Source: Dyadobacter frigoris
GTDB lineage: Bacteria > Bacteroidota > Bacteroidia > Cytophagales > Spirosomataceae
Assembly (NCBI RefSeq): GCF_005280585.1
Contig: NZ_SZVO01000001.1
Coordinates: forward strand, 1 to 64,000
Direction of reading: 5' to 3'
Length of the DNA stretch: 64,000 nucleotides
Shown: positions 34,551 through 41,971 of the stretch, piece after piece
Numbering within the stretch: position 1 is the stretch's first letter
How the letters are laid out: every line of letters starts with the position of its first letter
The notes under the pieces: model-generated
Database searches by the model: none
Seen by the model: only the letters and a program-made list of their open reading frames with translations
Told to the model about the DNA's origin: nothing
Program-made: the position numbers and the translations under genes

Positions 34551-34745
34551 GGAGTCTCCGAAGGAGCCAGATTAATCCTCACTCCACATTTTTTTCTATA
34601 AACAGGATACTCCTACGGAGTGACTAAAAAACCTGAGCTGGGTAAAGTCTTACTACTTCAACTTGTTCCTTTAGGAACATCCTGTTTATAGCAAATTGAA
34701 AGTATACCAAATCAACGGGGCTCCATCGGAGCCGCCTGATTAAGT
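34551..34745. repeat. Cluster of REP-like palindromes
   Basis: Four mini-palindromes in about 190 bases: CTCC-GAA-GGAG (34556-34566), ACTCC-TAC-GGAGT (34609-34621), GTTCCT-TT-AGGAAC (34665-34678) and GGCTCC-ATC-GGAGCC (34719-34733). The middle two are flanked by a perfect 13-base inverted repeat, CTATAAACAGGAT (34596-34608) and ATCCTGTTTATAG (34679-34691). The outer two share a trailing GGAGCC...GATTAA. This is the layout of REP/BIME elements, inverted pairs of small hairpins mobilised by Y1 (RAYT) transposases. No transposase is present here. Confidence 0.7.
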
Positions 34746-34813
34746 GCAAAAGGCGGTTATAACATTTTAAAGAAGAGCGAAATTGGTTATGGAATTACAG
34801 AAGGATCGGAAGT

Positions 34814-34975
34814 TTATTTAGTAGCAGCCGAGCTTGGTGACAGTGCTGAAATAGCAGCCTTTCTTTTTTCCACCCATTCACTCATAGATTTAACGTCCTG
34901 TACTGAACGAACATTTGAAAATACCATCATCCCGCCATCACCTGCGGCTTGTTCAATTATTAATTGCCGCTCCCA
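34814..34975 (-). pseudogene. 3' remnant of an unidentified gene (53 codons)
   Basis: On the minus strand an open frame runs from TGG at 34975 to TAA at 34814 and encodes 53 residues with protein-like composition: WERQLIIEQAAGDGGMMVF, then SNVRSVQDVKSMSEWVEKRK and a Ser/Ala-rich end. A stop (TAA) directly precedes it, and no good start exists except an internal Met pair. It looks like the C-terminal end of a gene truncated by rearrangement next to the REP cluster. The parent family was not recognised. The rest of 34746-35158 has no other gene. Confidence 0.4.
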
Positions 34976-35158
34976 TTACTTAAAAATACGAAGTAAGTAT
35001 GCAACAAAGAAATACAAAGATTGAGATAAGAAAAAATGGCTTAGAAAAGTGTCAATTTTAAACCAGATAATTTTGGTGAAAAATGGAAGTAGATTTATTT
35101 TTGAATACCGAACGGACAATAATTTTGAAAATCAATTCTAAGTTGACGTGGATACAAG

Positions 35159-36880
35159 ATGAACCTAAGAAACTTTCACCAACAAATCTCCCCGATTATC
35201 CTTCAGCGTGGAAAAGACTATTACAACGAAGGTGCTGTAATTAATCTTGAAGAAGAAGAAAATGGATTATGGAACGCAGATGTGGAAGGATCAGAAGTTT
35301 ATACAGTCGAGGTTCAGTTGGGTGAAAGCGGCGAAATAGATACGTTCTTTTGTGATTGTCCGCATGATGCAGATGTGTGTAAACACATTGTGGCTGTATT
35401 TTATGAACTGAAAGACGCGGTTAAAATAATCAAATTGGAACCCCAAAAGAAGAAAGATCATGCTTTGTCTTTTAGTGAGTTGATGAAAAAAGTGGGGGTT
35501 TCCGAACTAAAAGAATTCGTTGAACTCTTCGCTAAAAGTGACAAAAATTTCAAAAACCAGTTTGAACTTCATTTTGCATACAAAGACGAAAAGATCGATG
35601 TAGAAAAGAAATATACGGATCTGATAAAAAAAGTCATCCGTTCCACCATGAGCCAGGGTTATGTAAACTATTACTCAGCCGGAGATTTGTCGGGCAAAAT
35701 TGATAATTTTCTGGATAAAGCGCAGGAAGCTATTGAAAACCAAAATTTTAAAGATGCTGTCATGATTTCGAGGGTGGCGTTGAAACAATTGGTGGAAGAT
35801 GTTATTCCAAATGCGGATGATTCGAATGGTGATATCGGCGATACGATCTCCAATGCAATTTCCATACTGAGAATAGTAGCCGAATCGGAGTTTTGCGCAC
35901 AGGAACTGAAAGAAAACATGCATGATTTTTTAGCCAGCGAACTCGCTAACGATAACTATTTTGATTATGGTGACTTTGGCGACGAATGTTTCGAAATATT
36001 CAGGTATTTGTCCGTTCAACTAAAAAGGCCTGATGCATTTCTGGCATTTATGGAACTGTGGGCAGACAATTATCGGGCAGAATATTTTATCAAACAAACC
36101 ATACTGTTTTTTAAAGAAACAGGAAATACGATTGAAGCAGAAAAGCTGATCCGGCAGCATATGGATATCGTTGAAGTAAGACAAGGTGTTGTTGATGAGG
36201 CTATTGAGAGGAAGGAGTACGCCGAAGCAAAAGAATTGATTTACCAGGGAATTGTTCTGGCCCAAAAAAGGCAACATCCCGGGACGATTTCAGAGTGGCA
36301 AAAGACACTTCTTCGTATTGCCGGTTTAGAGGGGGATCTGGTTATGCAACGACATTTCAATTTACTTTTTGCCTTTGACCGTGGTTTCAATCCGGAATAC
36401 TATAAAAATTGGAAGGACACTTTCCAGCAAACCGAATGGGAAGTGAAGTTCGACGGTTTAATTCAGAAAATCGTTGACGAGGTTGAACGGGAAGCAGAAC
36501 GGCACCTGAACAATCATTGGTGGTCCAAAAACAATGCTTTGCTTAACAGGCTCGCGCCCATATATCTGCAGGAAAAACAGTTTGACAAGCTTTATCAACT
36601 CGTGGAAGGCTATCCTAGTCTTGAAGTTTTACTCAATTATATGAAATATTTGGCGAAAGATTATCAGCCAGAACTCATCGATTTACTCTATCCTGCACTG
36701 TTGATTGCAGGTGACCGGGCCGATTCCAGGTCTGGTTATGCAAGAATTGCGTCTTATATGATTGCGGTCATCAAGCTCATGCCTGCAAGCCGGGGTAGAA
36801 TTTTGGACGCTGTACAGGTTTTAAGGACAAAATATCCAAGAAGACCTGCGATGCTGGACGAATTGAAAGCGATTAAGTGA
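35159..36880 (+). CDS. SWIM zinc finger protein
   Basis: A 573-residue protein with an N-terminal SWIM zinc finger (FFCDCPHDADVCKHIVAVFY, about 63-82; CxC...CxH ligands), followed by a long all-helical region with repeat-like segments such as KNFKDAVMISRV-type and AYAEAKELIYQG-type helices. SWIM domains bind DNA or proteins; in bacteria they often accompany SWI/SNF helicases, but none lies nearby. The function is unknown. It begins after the palindrome cluster and converges with nadD, 11 bases away. Confidence 0.82.
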   Translation: MNLRNFHQQISPIILQRGKDYYNEGAVINLEEEENGLWNADVEGSEVYTVEVQLGESGEIDTFFCDCPHDADVCKHIVAVFYELKDAVKIIKLEPQKKKDHALSFSELMKKVGVSELKEFVELFAKSDKNFKNQFELHFAYKDEKIDVEKKYTDLIKKVIRSTMSQGYVNYYSAGDLSGKIDNFLDKAQEAIENQNFKDAVMISRVALKQLVEDVIPNADDSNGDIGDTISNAISILRIVAESEFCAQELKENMHDFLASELANDNYFDYGDFGDECFEIFRYLSVQLKRPDAFLAFMELWADNYRAEYFIKQTILFFKETGNTIEAEKLIRQHMDIVEVRQGVVDEAIERKEYAEAKELIYQGIVLAQKRQHPGTISEWQKTLLRIAGLEGDLVMQRHFNLLFAFDRGFNPEYYKNWKDTFQQTEWEVKFDGLIQKIVDEVEREAERHLNNHWWSKNNALLNRLAPIYLQEKQFDKLYQLVEGYPSLEVLLNYMKYLAKDYQPELIDLLYPALLIAGDRADSRSGYARIASYMIAVIKLMPASRGRILDAVQVLRTKYPRRPAMLDELKAIK

Positions 36881-36891
36881 AAAAACGTATT

Positions 36892-37464
36892 TCAGGCATA
36901 AAACTTCTTAATCCGAATCATCTCCTCAACCGGCTCAGAAACCATATAACGTATCGATTTTCCACTTTTAAGACAGGCTCTCAAATACGTGGCAGAAATG
37001 TCAAGCAGGGGAGCCTGGACAAATTTTACAGCCGGATGATCTTTAAATTTATGTGGTTGGGAATTCGGCCGGGGATATACGTATAGGCCTACATATTCCA
37101 GTATTTTATCGTGGTTTTTCCAGTTTGGAAATTGTGCGAGATTGTCTTCGCCCATGATCAGCTTGAATTCGTGCTGAGGAAATTTCTCCTGCATCCTGAT
37201 CAGCGTATCAATGGTAAAGCTGGGCTTTGGCATATGAAACTCAATATCAGTAGCTTTCAATAATGAATTATCAGCCACAGCCCTTGATACAAGATCAAAG
37301 CGGTCAAATTCATGGAGAAGGCTATTATTTTTCTTGAAGGGATTTTGGGGACTCACTACAAACCAGACCTGTTCAAGATCGGTCCCGGTAGCCATGGTGT
37401 TGGCTATGATCAAATGACCAATATGTATTGGATTAAAGGATCCAAAAAACAGACCAATCTTCAT
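36892..37464 (-). CDS. nadD: Nicotinate-nucleotide adenylyltransferase
   Basis: Adenylates nicotinate mononucleotide to deamido-NAD in NAD synthesis. The 190-residue length is standard. The nucleotidyltransferase motif is LFFGSFNPIHIGHLIIANTM (residues 5-24, with the GxFxPxHxGH signature), FKLIMGEDNLAQFPNWKNHD gives the substrate site, and DISATYLRACLKSGKSIRYM near 155 corresponds to the family's ISSTxIR motif in variant form. It is the last gene of a probable sigma/anti-sigma/gmk/nadD run; a GTCA-type repeat lies between it and gmk. Confidence 0.95.
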   Translation of the reverse strand: MKIGLFFGSFNPIHIGHLIIANTMATGTDLEQVWFVVSPQNPFKKNNSLLHEFDRFDLVSRAVADNSLLKATDIEFHMPKPSFTIDTLIRMQEKFPQHEFKLIMGEDNLAQFPNWKNHDKILEYVGLYVYPRPNSQPHKFKDHPAVKFVQAPLLDISATYLRACLKSGKSIRYMVSEPVEEMIRIKKFYA

Positions 37465-37526
37465 AAAATTTTGGGGACTTTAAGCTGATAGAGGAGAAAT
37501 TGCTGAGGAATTATTAAAAATAATAT

Positions 37527-37566
37527 TCATGACAAAAATGACAAATTACTGACAAATTCATGACAT
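37527..37566. repeat. TGACAAA-type short direct repeat
   Basis: TCATGACAAAAATGACAAAT, then TACTGACAAATTCATGACAT: four TGACA units spaced 8-13 bases between gmk and nadD. On the minus strand this reads as GTCA repeats (AATTTGTCAGTAATTTGTCA), very like the array after ribH. Confidence 0.45.
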
Positions 37567-37575
37567 GGATTAGTT

Positions 37576-38145
37576 TCAGGCCTTAATAAATTCTTCAATA
37601 AGATTTTCTGCTTCCTGTAAGGCGTCTTCTAAATTATCGTTAATCACCACAGTATCAAACTCGTGTTCAAAACTTAGCTCATAACGGACTTTTGCCAGAC
37701 GTGTTGCCAGTGTTTTTTCGGTTTCTGTACCGCGGCCTCCAAGTCTGCGTTCAATTTCTTTCTCAGACGAAACTTTTACAAAAACAGCCAGTGCATTTTT
37801 TTCGTAAGCTTCTTTCAGTTTTAGCCCGCCTTTCACATCCACATCGAAAACAACATGTTTTCCTTCATTCCAAAGCCTTTGAATTTCAGCTTTCAGTGTT
37901 CCGTAATAATTTCCGGCATAGACTTCTTCCCATTCAGCAAACTCTTGATTTGCAATCCTTTGTCTGAAATCGTCAATGGATAAAAAGTAATAGTCTTTTC
38001 CATCCACTTCGTATTCGCGACGAGGCCGTGTACAAGCCGATACCGAAAACGCTAATTGCGAGGAATATTTATTTAAAAGATGCCGGACTATTGTGGTCTT
38101 CCCAGAACCTGATGGGGCAGAAAATATGATAAGCTTACCTTTCAC
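37576..38145 (-). CDS. gmk: Guanylate kinase
   Basis: Phosphorylates GMP to GDP. 189 residues, normal length. P-loop SAPSGSGKTTIVRHLL near 9-24, the GMP-binding segment SACTRPRREYEVDGKDYYFL, the region EWEEVYAGNYYGTLKAEIQR, FDVDVKGGLKLKE, and the lid with RRLGGRGTETE. It starts 10 bases downstream of the anti-sigma gene, so it is probably expressed from the sigma operon as well as any local promoter. Confidence 0.97.
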   Translation of the reverse strand: MKGKLIIFSAPSGSGKTTIVRHLLNKYSSQLAFSVSACTRPRREYEVDGKDYYFLSIDDFRQRIANQEFAEWEEVYAGNYYGTLKAEIQRLWNEGKHVVFDVDVKGGLKLKEAYEKNALAVFVKVSSEKEIERRLGGRGTETEKTLATRLAKVRYELSFEHEFDTVVINDNLEDALQEAENLIEEFIKA

Positions 38146-38155
38146 GCGGACCAGA

Positions 38156-38449
38156 CTAACTATTTACTTTGGACAAAATCGTATCCATAATACTCTGAGG
38201 GCAAGGTTTTTTCACAAGTTTGAGACTTAGTGATTCCTTAATGCATTTTTCGAGACGGTACGCCTCGATACAGGGAAGGCATTTATCCATGTTTTCCCTG
38301 AAATGATCTTTTTCTGCTTCCGTAGCTTCGTCATCAAGAATCGACTGAATGATTTTCATACATTCAGCATGATGCTCGCAACTATGCTTCATGGTTTGTT
38401 TTTGCGCTTCTTCTGTAACAGAAGGCGTATGGGAAGATGCATTCATCAC
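38156..38449 (-). CDS. Putative anti-sigma factor (zinc-finger-like)
   Basis: A 97-residue soluble protein next to an ECF sigma gene. It has many Cys/His: SCEHHAECMKIIQSILDDEA, then HFRENMDKCLPCIEAYRLEK. The CxxC with an upstream His recalls ZAS-type zinc anti-sigma factors, although the usual H-x3-C spacing is not kept (Asn at that position). There is no membrane span, unlike FecR-type anti-sigmas. Coding order is sigma then this gene, 85 bases apart. The start at 38449 is not certain; Met19 (MKHSCEHH) is an alternative. Confidence 0.72.
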   Translation of the reverse strand: MMNASSHTPSVTEEAQKQTMKHSCEHHAECMKIIQSILDDEATEAEKDHFRENMDKCLPCIEAYRLEKCIKESLSLKLVKKPCPQSIMDTILSKVNS

Positions 38450-38534
38450 AAATTATGCTGGTAAGTTGTTTTTTGGAATATATATGTACGACTGTACCCT
38501 ATAACCCCATAGTACATAAAAAAAGTTTCATGGG

Positions 38535-39134
38535 TTATGAATCATAGCCCATTGAACTAGCATAACTTTTTAGTTTTTCTTTCAAAAGGTTACGCGCACG
38601 GTGTAATCTTGACCGGACTGTACCGATTGGAATGTCCAGAATTTTGGCCATTTCCTCATAAGTAAACCCTTCAATATCACATAAAATGATGACCGTACGG
38701 AAGTCTACAGGCAGTGCATTCAACGCATTGGCAACTTCGTCACCAATAAGCTCCTGAACGGCATCGGCGCGAAGATCAACCGTGTATGTAGTATCCGACG
38801 CTTCCTCCGAATTGTATGTAGTTTCAACTTCCTGGTAATCTACTTTGGACGGCTCCTTACTTTTTTTACGATAATCGTTAATAAAGCTGTTTTTGAGGAT
38901 ACGGAAAAGCCAGGCTTTGGCATTTGTACCTTGCTCAAAAGAAGAAATGAACCGGAAAGCTTTCAGGTATGTATCCTGCACCAGGTCGTTTGCATCGTCC
39001 TCATCCATGGTTAGGCGGAAGGCGAAGTTATACATGGAGTCTATGTGTGGCATGAATTCACGGTTGAAAATCTCGTAACGGAGATCGTCTGTGTATTCAT
39101 TAGTGGTGATCGATTCTGACATGGCAACTGACAT
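38535..39134 (-). CDS. ECF-type RNA polymerase sigma factor
   Basis: A 199-residue sigma-70 family factor of the extracytoplasmic function group. Region 2 is at about residues 25-95 (FAFRLTMDEDDANDLVQDTY and AKAWLFRILKNSFINDYRKK); region 4 is at about 135-190 (LPVDFRTVIILCDIEGFTYE, then AKILDIPIGTVRSRLHRARN). The linker is acidic and Thr/Ser-rich. Stress-response control is likely but the signal is unknown. It heads the run sigma, anti-sigma, gmk, nadD. An alternative start is Met5. Confidence 0.93.
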   Translation of the reverse strand: MSVAMSESITTNEYTDDLRYEIFNREFMPHIDSMYNFAFRLTMDEDDANDLVQDTYLKAFRFISSFEQGTNAKAWLFRILKNSFINDYRKKSKEPSKVDYQEVETTYNSEEASDTTYTVDLRADAVQELIGDEVANALNALPVDFRTVIILCDIEGFTYEEMAKILDIPIGTVRSRLHRARNLLKEKLKSYASSMGYDS

Positions 39135-39362
39135 AGGAATGCTGAATTTACAAAGATTATCAACAGCTCCAAATCGTACAAAGCAAATTTTGATGAACGG
39201 CGTTTCTAAGTTCCTGAACTGCCATTATTTCGGGATGCACATTTTTTCGCTGAAAGGACTTTTACCTGACATTAATGATCTCGAAAAAAACGGGACCATC
39301 GTTAATTCATGTATAAACATCAAATTTCGAGCCAGGTGTGGAGGGTAGGTCAAATTGTCATG

Positions 39363-39866
39363 TTACCTTCTTGAAAAAAGTTCCACGAGCACAATCATTA
39401 TTAGTGTAAACAAGGCACTGGCGGCAATTCGGAGCAATGTATGCAATATCATGCCAAAATTATTCATCTCCATCAAAAAAAGCATTGCATGATGAATAAG
39501 AATAAGCGGAAGAATATAAGCCAAAAAGGCACCAATTCCCTGACTTCGTATTCCAATTTCGGTTCGTTCTGCTCCTTTGGATTCCATCTGGTATTGGATC
39601 AGGAAGGGGCGGAGATAAGCGATGAGCACAGTAGCCGCTGCATGCATTCCAAAAGTATTGGAAAAAATATCAACAGTAAATCCAATCCCGAAACCGATGA
39701 AGAGCAAATACATTCTGCTGATTTCGGTTGGAAGGATTAGTATTCCGGCAATATAAATGAAACAGAAGGCATAGTTAAACAACACCATATTGCGCATGAA
39801 GAAGAGCTGCAGCAGCAGGTAAAGCAGAACCATTAAGGAATATTGTATTGCCTGGCGTAAACTCAT
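39363..39866 (-). CDS. mreD: Rod shape-determining protein MreD-like membrane protein
   Basis: A 167-residue protein with about five membrane spans (MVLLYLLLQLFFMRNMVLF near the start, LFIGFGIGFTVDIFSNTFG in the middle). Position settles the call: it overlaps the mreC stop by four bases in the mreB-mreC-mreD order. MreD joins MreC in the elongasome that guides peptidoglycan synthesis. Sequence identity in this family is low. The usual downstream mrdA/rodA genes are not here; a sigma operon follows after about 230 bases without a recognisable gene. Confidence 0.85.
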   Translation of the reverse strand: MSLRQAIQYSLMVLLYLLLQLFFMRNMVLFNYAFCFIYIAGILILPTEISRMYLLFIGFGIGFTVDIFSNTFGMHAAATVLIAYLRPFLIQYQMESKGAERTEIGIRSQGIGAFLAYILPLILIHHAMLFLMEMNNFGMILHTLLRIAASALFTLIMIVLVELFSRR

Positions 39867-40702
39867 TGACGGTCTCCTATGCGTTGTTTTAATTTTTCCT
39901 GTTCCCCAAGTTGCCGATTTTTCACCACATAGACATAGGAAAGATTTCTAAAGTCTGTTGCCAGCTCCAGGCTTATGTTGTAAAACGTCTGATCCGGATG
40001 AACAGTCACAGATTTTACTTTCCCAACCATAATACCTGGCGGAAAAACAGAATTCATATTGGATGTTACAGCAGAATCTCCCTTAAAGACTTTGGTATAA
40101 CGTGAAACGTCCACCAGGTCAAGGAAATTAGGATCTTTCCCGGGCCATTTGGCAGTACCAATTTCCTTGCTGCGAACCAGCTTGGAAGAAACCATAAACT
40201 GGGAATGCAAAATGGAAGTAATAATCGAATAATTCTCTGAACAGAAACGAACCTTGCCAACAACACCAGTGGCAGAAATAACACCCATGTCGGGCTGAAT
40301 TCCGTCCGAAGTACCTTTGTCGATTGTGATGTAATTGTTGGTCCTGTTGATTTCGTTATCAACTACTTTCGCAACGGTATAAGTAAATCTTGAATTAAAA
40401 GCAGAATCAGGAACATAGCCGAGTGGAGCGTCTTTCGCGTTTTTCTGGCTTAATGTTGCCACCAAAGCGTTTAACCTCGCATTTTCAGCTGCAAGATCCG
40501 AATTAACTTCATCCAGATGTGTATATTCCTGTGCTGAACTTGAAAGAGCCAGCGTTTTAGCAACGTAGTAATTCGAAGTATTGAAATACGTTGCTCCCCA
40601 ATACGAATTACTGCGCACAATTAACCATCCGCTGAAAACTTCCAACAAGACAAATACCAAAAAGAAACGATTCCGGGCAACGAAATCTACTAACTGAAGC
40701 AT
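39863..40702 (-). CDS. mreC: Rod shape-determining protein MreC
   Basis: A 279-residue bitopic protein: a membrane anchor at about 12-30 (FFLVFVLLEVFSGWLIV), a coiled coil at about 60-95 (EVNSDLAAENARLNALVATL) and a periplasmic double beta-barrel domain with NNYITIDKGTSDGIQPDMGV and ISATGVVGKVRFCSENYSII, the MreC hallmark. It assembles with MreB and MreD to direct lateral wall growth. Its gene follows mreB after 67 bases that contain a strong hairpin. Confidence 0.93.
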   Translation of the reverse strand: MLQLVDFVARNRFFLVFVLLEVFSGWLIVRSNSYWGATYFNTSNYYVAKTLALSSSAQEYTHLDEVNSDLAAENARLNALVATLSQKNAKDAPLGYVPDSAFNSRFTYTVAKVVDNEINRTNNYITIDKGTSDGIQPDMGVISATGVVGKVRFCSENYSIITSILHSQFMVSSKLVRSKEIGTAKWPGKDPNFLDLVDVSRYTKVFKGDSAVTSNMNSVFPPGIMVGKVKSVTVHPDQTFYNISLELATDFRNLSYVYVVKNRQLGEQEKLKQRIGDRQ

Positions 40703-40721
40703 GGGCTAATATATTCACACG

Positions 40722-40755
40722 CAACGTGTCAGCTGAAATTTCAACTGACACGTTG
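40722..40755 (-). promoter_or_regulatory. Intercistronic hairpin between mreB and mreC
   Basis: CAACGTGTCAGCTGAAA (40722-40738) faces TTTCAACTGACACGTTG (40739-40755), a 17-base dyad with one mismatch and essentially no extra loop. In the minus direction it lies directly after the mreB stop and before mreC without a T run, so it is more likely an RNA-stability or processing element than a full terminator. Confidence 0.65.
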
Positions 40756-40769
40756 TGAACGATCCTATA

Positions 40770-41795
40770 CTACGAAATCAACACGGGTTTGTACAATTCC
40801 AGATTTTTAAGGACCTCACCGGTACCTTTTACCACCGCTTTTAACGGATCGTCTGCAATGTGCACGGGTAATTTGGTTTTTTGGGAGATACGTCTGTCCA
40901 AACCATGGATCAAAGCACCGCCACCTGTTAACCAGATACCATTTTTGAAAATATCCGCTGAAAGTTCAGGAGGGGAAATTTCCAGTGCTTTCATCACGCC
41001 TTCTTCGATTTTAGATATTGATTTATCTAATGAATAAGCGATTTCACTATAAGTAACGCGAATTTCTTTTGGAATACCGGTCATCAAATCACGTCCGCGA
41101 ACCTGATAATCTTCCAAAGCATTTTCCAGTTCAGGAGAAGCAGATCCAATCGCCATTTTAATTAATTCAGCAGAACGTTCCCCAATCAAAAGATTGTGTT
41201 CACGACGCATATAATCCACGATATCTCTTGTGAAAACATCACCTGCAATACGTACAGACTGCTCACAAACGATACCTGAAAGCGCGATAACCGCAATTTC
41301 AGTAGTACCACCGCCAATGTCCACGATCATCACACCATTTGGCTGGGTAATGTCAATGCCGATACCAATAGCAGCAGCAATCGGTTCGTGCACCATGTAA
41401 ACTTCCTTAGCACCAGCGTGCTCGCATGAATCTTTCACAGCGCGTTTTTCAACTTCGGTAATTCCCGATGGTATACATACAACCATACGGTGAGAAGGAG
41501 TGAAAAAGCGGCTGCCGGTATCAATCATCTTGATCATGCCGCGGATCATCATTTCCGCAGCGGTAAAGTCGGCAATTACACCGTCTTTTAGAGGACGAAT
41601 GGTCTTAATATTCTCATTCGTCTTTTCATGCATTTGCATAGCCGTGTGGCCTATCGCTAACACTTTGCCGGTGGTTTTATCCATGGCAATAATCGATGGT
41701 TCATCAACAACTACTGTATCTTTATGGATGATCAGGGTATTTGCCGTACCCAGATCTATCGCAATATCACTTGTCAAAAAATCAAACAATCCCAT
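40770..41795 (-). CDS. mreB: Rod shape-determining protein MreB (actin homologue)
   Basis: An actin-like ATPase that forms membrane-associated filaments and positions wall synthesis; 341 residues. Phosphate 1 motif SDIAIDLGTANTLI near 9-22, then CIPSGITEVEKRAVKDSCEH, phosphate 2 MIVDIGGGTTEIAVIALSG near 158-176, and the adenosine motif GIWLTGGGALIHGLDRRI near 287-304. It is the first gene of mreBCD and has a good upstream promoter. The gene is normal in all visible respects. Confidence 0.97.
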   Translation of the reverse strand: MGLFDFLTSDIAIDLGTANTLIIHKDTVVVDEPSIIAMDKTTGKVLAIGHTAMQMHEKTNENIKTIRPLKDGVIADFTAAEMMIRGMIKMIDTGSRFFTPSHRMVVCIPSGITEVEKRAVKDSCEHAGAKEVYMVHEPIAAAIGIGIDITQPNGVMIVDIGGGTTEIAVIALSGIVCEQSVRIAGDVFTRDIVDYMRREHNLLIGERSAELIKMAIGSASPELENALEDYQVRGRDLMTGIPKEIRVTYSEIAYSLDKSISKIEEGVMKALEISPPELSADIFKNGIWLTGGGALIHGLDRRISQKTKLPVHIADDPLKAVVKGTGEVLKNLELYKPVLIS

Positions 41796-41836
41796 ATATA
41801 TTTTTAAAATTTTCGCTCACTTTGATTTCAAGTGTG

Positions 41837-41866
41837 CAAAATTACAGATTATTACCCACAAACAAA
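41837..41866 (-). promoter_or_regulatory. mreB promoter
   Basis: On the minus strand TTTG (complement at 41863-41866) and TAATTTTG (complement at 41837-41844) are 18 bases apart and precede the mreB start by about 40 bases. Confidence 0.5.
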
Positions 41867-41971
41867 GGCATTTAACAAATTTCACTTGGGGGATGTTTTT
41901 TAGCCTGTATACCAGTGTGTTTTAGGCTTGTAGAATAGAATTTATAAATCCTGTGTACATTTGTTTTTAAT

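Noticed and set aside
34609-34621. ACTCCTACGGAGT, similar to the conserved 16S rRNA ACTCCTACGGGAGG block
   Set aside because: Only about 11 bases match and the flanks are repeat arms; it is a self-complementary REP-like hairpin, not an rRNA fragment.
38498-38540. Possible terminator between sigma and anti-sigma genes (GGGTTAT / ATAACCC arms)
   Set aside because: The stem is only seven bases with a 24-base loop and lacks a T run in the right place.
39091-39348. 85-codon plus-strand frame upstream of the sigma gene
   Set aside because: It overlaps the start of the sigma gene antisense and has no protein-like hydrophobic or motif pattern.
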